The notes below the pieces were generated by a model. That model was not told where the DNA came from, ran no database searches, and saw nothing but the letters and a program-made list of their open reading frames with translations. The position numbers and the translations under genes were made by a program. DNA of 21,959 nucleotides from JACPRB01 sp964468745 (GTDB taxonomy: Bacteria > Planctomycetota > MHYJ01 > JACPRB01). The stretch's first letter is position 1. Each line of letters begins with the position of its first letter. Location: positions 1-21,959 of the forward strand of contig CAYXVY010000120.1 of NCBI GenBank assembly GCA_964468745.1, read 5' to 3'. This document shows positions 1 to 7,921 of the stretch, piece after piece.

Positions 1-884
1 CGGCGCCACCCTTCGGGCAGGGTAACGGCCACGCTCCTGGTTTCGTCTCCGCGCTTCAGCTCGATCGTGACGTGACCCTTCGCGTTGTGGAGGGCCCACG
101 AGGCGTCCGCCGCCGAGAGCACCCGAATCCGGTTGATGCTCACGATCTCATCCTTCGCTTCGATGCCGGCCTGGGCGGCGGGTCCGTCGCGCGTGACGGC
201 GCGAACGATGTTGCCGAGGTCCGGATCGAGCGTCATGCCGACATTCTCCGCAAGCGGATAGGTCTGCGTGGCCTGGTCCTTGGTGAACGCCTCGCCCAAG
301 TCCCGACGCTCGAATTGATAGACCTGGTGGCAGTGCATGCACTGCTTGCCCGAGCGGATCGGAGCCGGGAGCGACTTGATGGATGCGGGGGTGCGCACCG
401 TCCAGTCGTGCTTGCGGTCCGATTCCGTCTTGTGAAGTTCAAGGACGCGCGACATGATCCGCGCGAGCCCCATGAGGCTGAGTTGGGCGTCCGCCTGTCG
501 CTCCGCGCGTGAACCGTAGCGCGCGTAGATGATTCCGTGCCGGTTGAGAAAGAATGCCGCCCACGTGAGGTCGAAGTCGAACTGGAAGAGCCCGATGTCC
601 GCGTCGTTCATGCGCACGATGCGTACGCGAACGAATTCCGACGTCAGCTTCTTGATCGCCTCATCCGACTGAGCGACCTGCTCGTCGAAGCCCTTGCAGT
701 CTTTTCAGGGCACTCAGCGAAAGACGACCATCAGGGGCTTGCCTGTTGACTCCGCGTCCTTGAGGCCCTCGTGCAGAGTTTCGTGCCATCCGGGGAGGGG
801 GCGCGGTCTCTGATTGTTGCCGTCCTGGCGCGCGGAGGCAGCCGCGGGGACGAGGACTGCGAGCGCGACGAGGAGCTTCTTCAT
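1..884 (-). CDS. Thioredoxin-like/PDZ selenoprotein with two in-frame UGA (Sec57, Sec60), C-terminus cut by window edge
   Basis: Read on the minus strand from ATG 884-882, the frame is open to base 1 except for TGA at 716-714 and 707-705. The product is at least 294 residues. It has a signal peptide (about 1-18), then a thioredoxin-like domain whose active site reads VVFR-U-VP-U-KDC (U57, U60, C63), followed by FDFDLTWAAFFLNRHG and YARYGSR. A CMHCH motif (C182, C185, H186) could bind c-type haem, and a PDZ domain lies at about 215-294. The protein sequence stays conserved-looking past both TGAs, so they read as selenocysteines where relatives would have Cys. The order matches what I know as the Trx7/PDZ domain-containing (seleno)protein family. 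The start overlaps the upstream stop as ATGA, preceded by AGGA, so it is the third gene of a sigma/anti-sigma operon. Likely role: extracytoplasmic thiol/selenol redox chemistry; substrate unknown. Alternative: a pseudogene with two stops, which the intact downstream frame makes unlikely. Confidence 0.85.
667..701 (-). promoter_or_regulatory. Candidate bSECIS hairpin of the Trx7/PDZ gene
   Basis: On the minus strand an outer stem GACUG (701-697)/CAGUC (671-667) encloses GCUU (691-688), loop CGAC (687-684) and GAGC (683-680). The loop starts 26 nt after the first UGA and 17 nt after the second, with G as its second base. Bacterial SECIS elements sit inside the coding region shortly after the UGA and carry a G early in the apical loop, so one hairpin could serve both codons. 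The pairing was done by eye; no folding energy was computed. Confidence 0.5.
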
Positions 885-2638
885 TTCCTGACGGGACCGA
901 TTCGCACCTTGTCGAACCGAACTTCGGACACCTTGCCGTCCGCCCTGCCCCCCTGACCGATGCCGAAGTATACGTTGTCGAGGTCCTTGAGCTCGTGCAT
1001 GCCGCGCCAGAAGACGATGCCGTCCAAGGCGACGATCAGCTGCCGTGCATCGAGGATGAACTCGATCTTGCGTTCCTTGCCCGGACGGAGGCCCGAGCCC
1101 ACGTCGCGCAGTTCCTTCTCCCCTTCCTTGTCCTTGTCGCGCCCGCCGCCGGGGGCGCCGCGCTTCGGTTCGAGGGCGATCAGCGATTCGCGGCTGCTGC
1201 TTGCGGCATAGTCGAACCGCCAGCGTGCGTGGTCTTCATCGAACGCCGCGATCGTGACGCGCGGCATGATGCCCGCAGCGCGGTCGACCAGGCACGTCGC
1301 TTCGAAGCTGATCGTCCCCTCGACCTTGACGCCATGCTTTGTCCAGAGCATCCACGTGCGCCACTGCTCGCCCTTTTCAGCGGGCGCGCGGCAGGCGAGC
1401 TGGCCCTTGTCGATCCGGGGTTCGAATCCCTTCGCGCCGGGGCCGCGTTCGCCCCAGAGGTCCGCGATCGCGCCCCCTTCGAATTCGTCCATGAAGGCGA
1501 TCGCGCGCAGCCCGTCGGCCCATCCTGCGAGCTGCGTGCTGGACACGCGCTTCACGCTCTCGGGGGCCTTCGACTTCGCGGCGCTGAGTTGCGATCCGGC
1601 GGCGAGGGCGAGCTTGCCCTTCTCGTTGCGGCACTCGGCGTCGCCGGAGTAGAGCGTGACGGTTGCGTCGTCTCGCATCGCCTTGACGTGGAAGGCCGCG
1701 GCGTTGGCGGCGACCTCGACGGCCGACGACCGGACGTAGATGCGCTCGCATCCGTCGACGTGCACTTCGCCCGTGGCCAGCGTGATGCGATTCGGAAGTT
1801 CAGCGAGGCGATCGAACACGACTTCGCTGTCGTCGTCGATGCAAAGCGTTCCGCCATCCGGCATGCTGATGCGGGCGCCCCCCTCGACCTTCAGGCGGTC
1901 GCCATCGGCGAGTTCGGCGCGGGCGCCTGTTTTCACCCATTGTCCCTTGCGCTGGACCTTCACCAGGCCGGACGTCGCCTCGATACGCGCCGGTCCGGAA
2001 GCGGCCCGCGTGACTTCCGTCGGCTCCGGCTCCGGCGTCGGGGTGGGTTTCGGCTTGTCGGGCACAGGCTCGGACTTCGGCGGCTGCGGTTGCGGCTCCG
2101 GCGTCGGCGGCTGCGGTTCCGGTTTCGGGGGTTGAGGCTCCGGCCCGGGCGGCTGCGCTTCCGGTTTCGGAATCTCCGGTTGCGGTTCCGGCTTCGGCAG
2201 CTCAGGCTGCGGCGCTGGCTTGGGCGTCTCGGGAGCCGGTGGGGGCAGCTGTGGCGTGATGACCGGTTTGGGTTTCCGGACGATCGTAGGATCCTCCGCG
2301 GGTGTGCGCGTTGCGCTCCAGATTCCGATGATGGCGAGCGCGATCGCGGCCGCGGCGGCGATCGGAATCCACATGGGCGAGCGGGGCGCGACCGTGCGCG
2401 TGCCGCCCAACTGCCGAGAAACAAGCCGGCGAACGGCAGGCTCGAGGGCGTTCGACTCGCTCGACCAGTCGTCCTGCGTGATCGCGATCGCGGTCACGCG
2501 GCGGCGACAGGCCGGGCAGTCCGCCAGATGGGCTTCCACGGCAGGCTCTCGCCGTCCCTCGACGTACGCGAGGACAGAATCATCGCCAAGGCACATCATG
2601 GGAGTGTCCCCGTCGTCAGGCGTCTTCATTGCAGTCAT
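881..2638 (-). CDS. Anti-sigma-type membrane protein: zf-HC2, TM helix, proline-rich linker, FecR-like and LamG-like domains
   Basis: 585 residues from ATG 2638, which overlaps the sigma gene stop as ATGA; ATG 2629 is an alternative start. A zinc-binding anti-sigma domain lies at about 15-50 (HLADCPAC at 37-44). One transmembrane helix follows at about 88-108, then a KPEPQPP-rich linker at about 123-207 that could span the periplasm. A FecR-like domain covers about 215-350, and a C-terminal LamG/DUF1080-like beta-sandwich begins near DEFEGG (384). Inferred role: it holds the adjacent ECF sigma factor at the membrane and releases it in response to an envelope signal, with the outer domain perhaps binding a carbohydrate or protein. 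It is followed by the thioredoxin-like/PDZ gene with a 4-nt overlap, so the operon links the sigma system to an exported redox protein. Confidence 0.85.
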   Translation of the reverse strand: MTAMKTPDDGDTPMMCLGDDSVLAYVEGRREPAVEAHLADCPACRRRVTAIAITQDDWSSESNALEPAVRRLVSRQLGGTRTVAPRSPMWIPIAAAAAIALAIIGIWSATRTPAEDPTIVRKPKPVITPQLPPPAPETPKPAPQPELPKPEPQPEIPKPEAQPPGPEPQPPKPEPQPPTPEPQPQPPKSEPVPDKPKPTPTPEPEPTEVTRAASGPARIEATSGLVKVQRKGQWVKTGARAELADGDRLKVEGGARISMPDGGTLCIDDDSEVVFDRLAELPNRITLATGEVHVDGCERIYVRSSAVEVAANAAAFHVKAMRDDATVTLYSGDAECRNEKGKLALAAGSQLSAAKSKAPESVKRVSSTQLAGWADGLRAIAFMDEFEGGAIADLWGERGPGAKGFEPRIDKGQLACRAPAEKGEQWRTWMLWTKHGVKVEGTISFEATCLVDRAAGIMPRVTIAAFDEDHARWRFDYAASSSRESLIALEPKRGAPGGGRDKDKEGEKELRDVGSGLRPGKERKIEFILDARQLIVALDGIVFWRGMHELKDLDNVYFGIGQGGRADGKVSEVRFDKVRIGPVRK

Positions 2639-3168
2639 TTCGGAGTCAGTACCTTGCGCAGCTTCTCGCGGGCGCGCATGAGGTGGGACGCCACGGTGTT
2701 GGCCGGCACGCCGGTCGTCGCGGCGATCTCCTTGGTGCCGAGGCCGTCCTGGTAGTAGAGGATGATCATCAGGCGTTCGCGTTCGGTGAGGGCCGAGAGC
2801 GCGCGTCGCACCCCGGCGATGGCCTCCTCGTCGGGCGTAGATCCGACTTCCCCCGCAAGCTCGTTTATGCGGTCGTCGAGGGGCTGGAGCTTCCGTCCGC
2901 GGGTGGCGCGTTCGACTTGCGTCAGGACCACGAGGCCGAGCCACGTGGTCAGCTTATACGCGGGGTCGTAGCGCCCCCACGCCTTCCGCTCGTCCTTGAG
3001 GAGTTCCACGAAGACGTTTTGAACGACGTCCGCGACGAGCTCCTCCGTGGGATTACGGAGCTGGCGACGGGCTGCGAACGTGACGAAGCGCGTGTAGCGC
3101 GAGACGAGCTCGTCCCACGCGGTTCGGTCGCCGCGGCGGCAGGCTTCGGCGAGATCGCGGTCGTCCAT
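2635..3168 (-). CDS. ECF RNA polymerase sigma factor
   Basis: 177 residues from ATG 3168 (MDDRDLAEACRRGD). Region 2 includes AWDELVSRYTRFV and VADVVQNVFVELL. Region 4 is LTERERLMIILYYQDGLGTK followed by the helix-turn-helix IAATTGVPANTVASHL and MRAREKLRKVL. The length is typical for the family. Longer versions of the frame overlap the divergent acetyltransferase gene and look spurious; ATG 3195 is the only other plausible start. The stop overlaps the next gene's start (ATGA), so sigma and its presumed anti-sigma are translationally coupled. A perfect TATAAT lies 12 nt before the start, with no clear Shine-Dalgarno. Confidence 0.92.
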   Translation of the reverse strand: MDDRDLAEACRRGDRTAWDELVSRYTRFVTFAARRQLRNPTEELVADVVQNVFVELLKDERKAWGRYDPAYKLTTWLGLVVLTQVERATRGRKLQPLDDRINELAGEVGSTPDEEAIAGVRRALSALTERERLMIILYYQDGLGTKEIAATTGVPANTVASHLMRAREKLRKVLTPK

Positions 3169-3179
3169 CAGGTGTCGGC

Positions 3180-3186
3180 TATTATA
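3180..3186. promoter_or_regulatory. Overlapping divergent -10 elements between the sigma gene and rimJ
   Basis: The plus strand reads TATTAT at 3180-3185, and the minus strand reads TATAAT at 3186-3181. The plus hexamer is 8 nt before the rimJ ATG and the minus hexamer is 12 nt before the sigma ATG. Neither has a good -35 match. Polymerase could bind in only one direction at a time. Confidence 0.5.
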
Positions 3187-3193
3187 GGCGGCC

Positions 3194-3778
3194 ATGGGGC
3201 GCGCCGTTTCCCAGGTTCGGCTCGAGAGTGATCGTCTGATTCTGAGGACCGGGCGCGCGGCTGACGTGCCGGCCATCGTGCGCTTCCTCCGTGAGAATCG
3301 GTCGTTCCATAGAACGACGAGTCCGTGGCGCCGGCCGGACTTTTTCACGGAAGGGCACTGGCGCAAGCGGGTGCGCGTGCATCGCGATGACGCGCTCCAT
3401 GATCGCGCGTTGCGCCTTTTCTTGTTCGAGCGCGACGCGCCGGCGCGCGTGATCGGCTTCGTCAACTTCAGCAATTTCGTCCGCGGCGCGTTTCGGGCGT
3501 GCCATCTCGGGTACGCGCTTGACCGCAACGCGGAGGGCCGGGGCTACATGACCGAGGCGCTGCGGATCGCCATCGCGCACATGTTCGGCCGCATGAAGTT
3601 CCATCGGATCATGGCGAACTACCTGCCGGCCAATCGCCGGAGCGCGCGCGTGTTGAAGCGCCTCGGGTTCCGCATCGAGGGCCGGGCGCGCGCCTACCTG
3701 CTCATTGCCGGCCGCTGGCGCGACCACGTGCTGACGAGCCTCGTCCACTACCCGAAGAAAACCTCGGCGTCGCGGTAG
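3194..3778 (+). CDS. rimJ: RimJ-like GNAT N-acetyltransferase
   Basis: 194 residues, the same length as E. coli RimJ and, from memory, closely similar over the C-terminal two thirds: NFSN-VRG-F-ACHLGYALD, GRGYMTEALRIAI, FHRIMANYLPANRRSARVL, LGFRIEG, YLLI-G-WRDHVLTSL. RimJ acetylates the N-terminal alanine of ribosomal protein S5 using acetyl-CoA, and the central R-x-x-G-x-[GA]-like segment binds acetyl-CoA. It starts at ATG 3194, 8 nt after a TATTAT -10-like hexamer. The 3' end overlaps the convergent phosphofructokinase gene by 31 nt. The exact protein substrate in this organism is not certain. Confidence 0.85.
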   Translation: MGRAVSQVRLESDRLILRTGRAADVPAIVRFLRENRSFHRTTSPWRRPDFFTEGHWRKRVRVHRDDALHDRALRLFLFERDAPARVIGFVNFSNFVRGAFRACHLGYALDRNAEGRGYMTEALRIAIAHMFGRMKFHRIMANYLPANRRSARVLKRLGFRIEGRARAYLLIAGRWRDHVLTSLVHYPKKTSASR

Positions 3779-4773
3779 AGCTCCATGTCGAGGAGTCGCT
3801 TCGGCGACTCGGGATCCGGCAGCTGCACGTCCACGATCTGCACGCCCGCCAGCGCCGCCATGCGGCCGAATTTCCCCGCCTTCACCAGGTCGTACGCTCG
3901 CAGCCCGTAGCGCGTCGCGAGGACGCGATCATAGGCCGTTGGCGAGCCGCCGCGCTGGACGTGGCCGAGAATGGTGACGCGTGTCTCCACGCCCATGAGG
4001 TGCTCCAGCTCGCGCGCGATCACGCTTCCGACGCCCCCCAGCCGCACGTGGCCGAAATCGTCCGTGCCGGCCGACTGCGTCACCAGCTGCCCGCCCTTCG
4101 GCGTGGCGCCTTCCGCGACGACGACGATGGAAAACCCCTTGCCGCGCGCGTGCCGTCGCTTTAGTGAAGCGACGATCTCCTGCATATCGTACGGCTTTTC
4201 CGGCACGACGATGTAATCGGCACCCCCGGCGATCCCCGCGATGGTGGCGATCCAGCCGGAGTCGCGTCCCATGACTTCGACCACCATGATGCGGTGGTGC
4301 GATTCGGCCGTGGAGTGGAGCCGGTCGAGCGCTTCCGTGGCGATATTGATGGCGGTGTCGAATCCGAACGTCTGGTCCGTTCCAGGGAGGTCGTTGTCGA
4401 TCGTCTTGGGGCAGCCGACGACGGGCATGCCGAGGTCGGAAAACCGTCGCGCGACGCCCAGCGTGTCCTCGCCGCCGATCGCGATGATCGCGTCGAGTCC
4501 GTACTTCTTGAAGTTCGTCTGCGATTTCTGCACCGACTCCTGGCTCTTGAACGGATTCGTTCGCGACGTGCCGAGGATCGTGCCGCCGCGCGCGTGGATG
4601 CCGCCCACGGAATAGTCGGTGAGTGGCTCGACGAGGCCGTTCACGAGGCCCGCCCAGCCGTTCTTGATCCCGAGGACGGAGTCGCCGCCGCGCTCTGCCT
4701 TCTTGACGATGCCGCGGATGACCGCGTTCAGTCCGGGGCAGTCGCCTCCCCCGGTGAGGACGCCGATTTTCAC
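3748..4773 (-). CDS. pfp: 6-phosphofructokinase, group III type, predicted pyrophosphate-dependent
   Basis: 341 residues starting at GTG 4773. It phosphorylates fructose 6-phosphate to fructose 1,6-bisphosphate. The N-terminus KIGVLTGGGDCPGLN is the phosphate-binding loop. GGED at 100-103 puts an aspartate at the position equivalent to E. coli Gly104, and PKTIDND at 122-128 puts a lysine at the position equivalent to Gly124. In the family this Asp/Lys pair marks pyrophosphate use, as in Amycolatopsis PPi-PFK, while Gly/Gly marks ATP use. MGRDSGW, PEKPYD and LGHVQRGG-P are present as expected. It lies 7 nt after the 60-residue protein gene, so it is probably the last gene of the recJ/YndJ-like run. 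The phosphofructokinase assignment is very secure; PPi use is inferred from residues. Confidence 0.93.
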   Translation of the reverse strand: MKIGVLTGGGDCPGLNAVIRGIVKKAERGGDSVLGIKNGWAGLVNGLVEPLTDYSVGGIHARGGTILGTSRTNPFKSQESVQKSQTNFKKYGLDAIIAIGGEDTLGVARRFSDLGMPVVGCPKTIDNDLPGTDQTFGFDTAINIATEALDRLHSTAESHHRIMVVEVMGRDSGWIATIAGIAGGADYIVVPEKPYDMQEIVASLKRRHARGKGFSIVVVAEGATPKGGQLVTQSAGTDDFGHVRLGGVGSVIARELEHLMGVETRVTILGHVQRGGSPTAYDRVLATRYGLRAYDLVKAGKFGRMAALAGVQIVDVQLPDPESPKRLLDMELYRDAEVFFG

Positions 4774-4780
4774 GAAGCCG

Positions 4781-4963
4781 TTACCCCTTCGCTTCCTGGA
4801 CGGCGAGCTTGGACACCTTGCAGTCCGCGCGCAGCACGAAGTGCATCTCGATGAGGTCCTGGATCGCCTGCGCCGAGAGCGCGGTGTCCTTGTCGATCAT
4901 GCTCCCCGCGATTTCGAAGGAGACCTTGAAGTGCCGGCTCGCCTTCTTCCCGTCTTTCTTCAT
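4781..4963 (-). CDS. Small conserved-looking protein, 60 residues, function unknown
   Basis: ATG 4963 overlaps the stop of the YndJ-like gene as ATGA, and a strong Shine-Dalgarno GGAGG lies about 8 nt upstream. The product is basic at its start (MKKDGKKASRHFKVSFEIAG) and appears to alternate beta strands with a helix (SAQAIQDLIEMHF), ending with Cys49 in LRADCKVSKL. It has no signal peptide or membrane segment. The RBS, the overlap and the close spacing to the phosphofructokinase argue that it is real. I do not recognise the family. Confidence 0.7.
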   Translation of the reverse strand: MKKDGKKASRHFKVSFEIAGSMIDKDTALSAQAIQDLIEMHFVLRADCKVSKLAVQEAKG

Positions 4964-5721
4964 CGTCCGTCCTCCGTGTGGGCGGGAATTGTAAGCGAGG
5001 GCCCGGGCAAAGACCAGAATCGGACGACGAGCGCGGGCAGGGCGAAGCCGACGGCGTTCAGCAGCCCGTGCGTGGGAAGCATGTTCTGAATGTCGATCCA
5101 GGGGACGCCCACGGCGTAGGCGATCGCAAGGAACATGGCGATCGCGAACGCTGTGCCGCTGATGCGGAGCAGGATCGACGGCTCGCGCAGGTGCAGGTAC
5201 GCCAGCACCAATCCCGCACCGGCAAGCACGCACGCGGCGACGACTTCGAGCGGCTTCCAGAGCGTGATTCCCGCGGCGACGAGCGGCATGCCGGCGACGA
5301 ATCCGATGACGGGCACGATGGCGACGCGCGACCGACGATAGGCGTGGACCGCCAGGACGACCGCGATGAAGCCGGTGTACGTGAAGTGCACCGCCGTGAG
5401 GAGCACGATGATGGAGGGGAAGTTCATCGGGCGGACGCCCAGCCGTGAAAGCACCGCCCACCCCGCACCGACGACGAGATACGCGCGCGCCGCGGTGCAG
5501 GCGAGATCTTCATTCGTTCGGAATCGTGGCGGCCAGGCGGCGGCCAGAGTAACGGCGAGCCACGGGAGGGCGAGCCACCCGCTCGCGAAAAACGAAGCGG
5601 CCAGGCAGAGGGCCGCAAAGGGCGTCGCGATGACGACCGGTCTCGGCACGCCGATCAGACGCATCGCCAGCGGCACGTGAACGAACGCGCCCAGCAGGAG
5701 CAGACCCTCGGCCCAGTGCAT
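4960..5721 (-). CDS. YndJ-like polytopic membrane protein
   Basis: 253 residues from ATG 5721, with GGAGGGG just upstream. It is mostly hydrophobic, with about seven to eight membrane segments. MNFPSIIVLLTAVHFTYTGF and IQNMLPTHGLLNAVGFAL resemble conserved stretches of the YndJ family (known from Bacillus), whose function is not established. It lies 36 nt after recJ and overlaps the next small gene by 4 nt, so it is probably co-transcribed with both. The family call is from memory of the motifs. Confidence 0.7.
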   Translation of the reverse strand: MHWAEGLLLLGAFVHVPLAMRLIGVPRPVVIATPFAALCLAASFFASGWLALPWLAVTLAAAWPPRFRTNEDLACTAARAYLVVGAGWAVLSRLGVRPMNFPSIIVLLTAVHFTYTGFIAVVLAVHAYRRSRVAIVPVIGFVAGMPLVAAGITLWKPLEVVAACVLAGAGLVLAYLHLREPSILLRISGTAFAIAMFLAIAYAVGVPWIDIQNMLPTHGLLNAVGFALPALVVRFWSLPGPSLTIPAHTEDGR

Positions 5722-5757
5722 CGCGCCCCTCCATACCGGAAACAGGGCGTCGAGTTG

Positions 5758-7455
5758 CTACAGCAGCTTCACGTCCTGCACGACCAGCTCGACCTCTTCG
5801 CGGCCCTTCCACGCGTTGATCTGCGGCGTGAAGGCGACCGAGAGCGTGCTGGACTTGACGATCCCGTCGTAGTGCTCGGCGCCGTCGAATGCGACCGCGC
5901 GCAGCGCCGGCCCGCCGTTCTGCGCGACGTGGAACGACATGTGCGCGTTCTTCTTGCCCATGAGGCGCGGCTCTCCCGCCAGTCGACAGTGCGACGCGAC
6001 GAACGTCGCGGGGGGATTCGCCTCGCCGTGCGGCGCGAGCAACCCGATCTCGCGGACGACCGACTTCGTGAGCGAAGCGAGGGGAATCTCGTCGTCCACG
6101 CGCATCTTGGAGACCGCCGGCGGGAGCGTCGACGCCACGCTGTTGAGCCGGGCGCGGAAGGCGTCGAGATTTTCGATCTTGAGCGAGACGCCCGCCGCGC
6201 GAGCGTGGCCGCCCCCCGAGATCGTCAGGTCGCGGCAGGCCGCGAGCGCCTCGTGCAGCGCGAAGCCGTCGATCGACCGGCCGGATCCCTTCGTGATGTC
6301 GCCGTCCTCCGCGAGGACGAACGCCGGACGCGCGAAGGCGTCCACGAGCCGCGCGGCCACGATGCCGACGACACCGACGTGCCATTTCGGATCGGAAACG
6401 ACGATCACCGCCTCGTTGCCGACCCGGACCTTCGCGTCGTCGAAGATCTGGTGCTCGATGTCGCGGCGCGACCTGTTGGAAGACTCGATCAGCTCCAGGA
6501 GCGCGCTGATGCGCACGGGGTCGGTCGATGTCAGGAGTTCGACCGCATCGCTGGCGTTGCCGAGACGCCCGATGGCGTTGATGCGCGGGGCGAGGCGGAA
6601 TGCGATCGCTTCGGTGTCGATCGCCTTCTCCTCCAGGTGCGCCTTCTCGATGAGGGCGCGCAGGCCGGGGCTCGTGCACCCCGTGAGGGCATCGAGTCCA
6701 TAGCGCACGAGGATGCGGTTCTCGCCGACGAGCGGGGAGACGTCGGCCACGGTCCCGAGGGCGACGTATCCCATGGCGTCGAGGAGGAAGGCGTGGAATT
6801 CGGGACGACTCTTCATGGCCGCGCGTCCGTTGGCGAAGGCCCACGCGAGCTTGAAGCAGAGGCCCGCGCTGCAGAGCCCGCGGAAGGGGTAACGCGAACC
6901 CGCGAGCTTGGCGTTGACGAGCGCATAGGCGGGCGGCAGCACGGCCGGGGGCTCGTGATGGTCGAGAACGATGACGTCGATGCCGTGCTCGACGGCGCGC
7001 GAGATCTCGACCAGATTGCTCGTGCCGCAGTCGATGGTGATCAGCACTTTCACGCCGCGTGAAGCGAAGTCTTCGATCGCGGCCAGGTTGAGCCCGTATC
7101 CGTCCGTCACGCGATGCGGGATGCGGACGGTGACGTCGGCGTCGAGGAGCGCGAAGAACTTCTGGATGATGGCGGTGCCGGTGGTGCCGTCGACATCGTA
7201 ATCGCCGTAGATTCCGATCTTCTCCTTGTCGCGCACCGCCTTCTCGAGCCGCTCGATGGCGGCCGGCATGTTGTCGAGAGTGAGCGGATCGTGGAGGGCA
7301 TCAAGCGACGGCCGCAAGAACGTGCGGGCTTCCGCCAGCTCGCGCACGCCGCGGGCGACGAGCAATTGCGCCGTGATCGGGGAGATGTTGAGGGCGCGGG
7401 CGATGCGCGATTCGAGCGCAGGCTCTTTCGGAGCAAAGTCCCACCGCTTCTCCAT
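5758..7455 (-). CDS. recJ: Single-stranded-DNA-specific exonuclease RecJ
   Basis: 565 residues, a normal length for RecJ, from ATG 7455 with GGGGAGGG upstream. RecJ degrades ssDNA 5' to 3' in recombination and mismatch or base-excision repair, using two metal ions. The DHH-superfamily motifs are present: DYDVDG at 85-90, IDCG at 141-144 and LDHHEP at 164-169. The DHHA1 part has GSGRSIDGF at about 390 and SGGGHARAAG at 413-422. A C-terminal OB-fold follows. The motifs are complete, so it is probably active. Confidence 0.96.
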   Translation of the reverse strand: MEKRWDFAPKEPALESRIARALNISPITAQLLVARGVRELAEARTFLRPSLDALHDPLTLDNMPAAIERLEKAVRDKEKIGIYGDYDVDGTTGTAIIQKFFALLDADVTVRIPHRVTDGYGLNLAAIEDFASRGVKVLITIDCGTSNLVEISRAVEHGIDVIVLDHHEPPAVLPPAYALVNAKLAGSRYPFRGLCSAGLCFKLAWAFANGRAAMKSRPEFHAFLLDAMGYVALGTVADVSPLVGENRILVRYGLDALTGCTSPGLRALIEKAHLEEKAIDTEAIAFRLAPRINAIGRLGNASDAVELLTSTDPVRISALLELIESSNRSRRDIEHQIFDDAKVRVGNEAVIVVSDPKWHVGVVGIVAARLVDAFARPAFVLAEDGDITKGSGRSIDGFALHEALAACRDLTISGGGHARAAGVSLKIENLDAFRARLNSVASTLPPAVSKMRVDDEIPLASLTKSVVREIGLLAPHGEANPPATFVASHCRLAGEPRLMGKKNAHMSFHVAQNGGPALRAVAFDGAEHYDGIVKSSTLSVAFTPQINAWKGREEVELVVQDVKLL

Positions 7456-7498
7456 ACCCTCCCCGATCCCAATCCCGATCCCGATCAGGCACGCCCGC
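7456..7498 (-). repeat. Short GATCGG-type tandem repeat upstream of recJ
   Basis: The gap between the CxxC lipoprotein gene and recJ contains about four imperfect copies of a GATCGG/GATTGG hexamer on the minus strand, ending in the recJ ribosome binding site. The length of such tracts could vary between strains and affect recJ expression; that is inference. Confidence 0.5.
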
Positions 7499-7921
7499 TT
7501 ACTTTTGCCCTCGCGGCCAGATGTCGTCGCCGGCGGGGAGCTTTTCGGAGATGTGCATCGGGCGCAGGCACATGAGTCGCGCCTTGCCGCTGCAGTGTCC
7601 GCAGGTGACCCGCATGGTGCCGCCGCACGTGCCGCACTTCTTCTGCCCGCGGCCGGTGCAGTCTTTGCACTGCTTGCCCTTTTTCACGCCGGTGCCGTTG
7701 CATCCGCCGCACTGCTGCACGCCATTCGTGCAGGACGTGCAGAGCACCTGGCCCGATGCGGCGCAGGGATTACAGCCGACGGCGCTCGATCCGCGGCAGA
7801 ACTGGCACTGGGGGTTGCGGCAGACGACCTCGGCGTTGTCGTACCACGCGCTCGACGCTCGATCGAGCGTCGACTCGCAGCCGACGAAGCACAGGCAGAT
7901 AGCGACGGCGAGAATTCTCAT
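7499..7921 (-). CDS. Small lipoprotein with seven CxxC (DnaJ zinc-finger-like) repeats
   Basis: 140 residues. The signal peptide ends in a lipobox-like FVGC, with Cys15 the likely lipidated residue. Seven CxxC pairs follow at 39-42, 50-53, 61-64, 71-74, 85-88, 96-99 and 107-110, about 11 residues apart. Several continue as G-x-G (CGGCNGTG, CKDCTGRG), like the DnaJ cysteine-rich zinc domain. It therefore probably binds several zinc ions or acts as a thiol-rich chaperone-like module outside the cytoplasm. Its ATG overlaps the stop of the GNA1162-like lipoprotein gene (ATGA). Neither a J domain nor a DnaJ C-terminal domain is present. Confidence 0.85.
   Translation of the reverse strand: MRILAVAICLCFVGCESTLDRASSAWYDNAEVVCRNPQCQFCRGSSAVGCNPCAASGQVLCTSCTNGVQQCGGCNGTGVKKGKQCKDCTGRGQKKCGTCGGTMRVTCGHCSGKARLMCLRPMHISEKLPAGDDIWPRGQK

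Noticed and set aside
2030..2240. Repeating GGCTCCGG-like units resembling a CRISPR or satellite
   Set aside because: They encode the Pro/Glu/Lys-rich linker of the anti-sigma protein, with no unique spacers.
995..2755. 586-codon open frame on the plus strand
   Set aside because: Antisense to the sigma and anti-sigma genes, with Arg/Leu-rich low-complexity product typical of GC-rich shadow frames.
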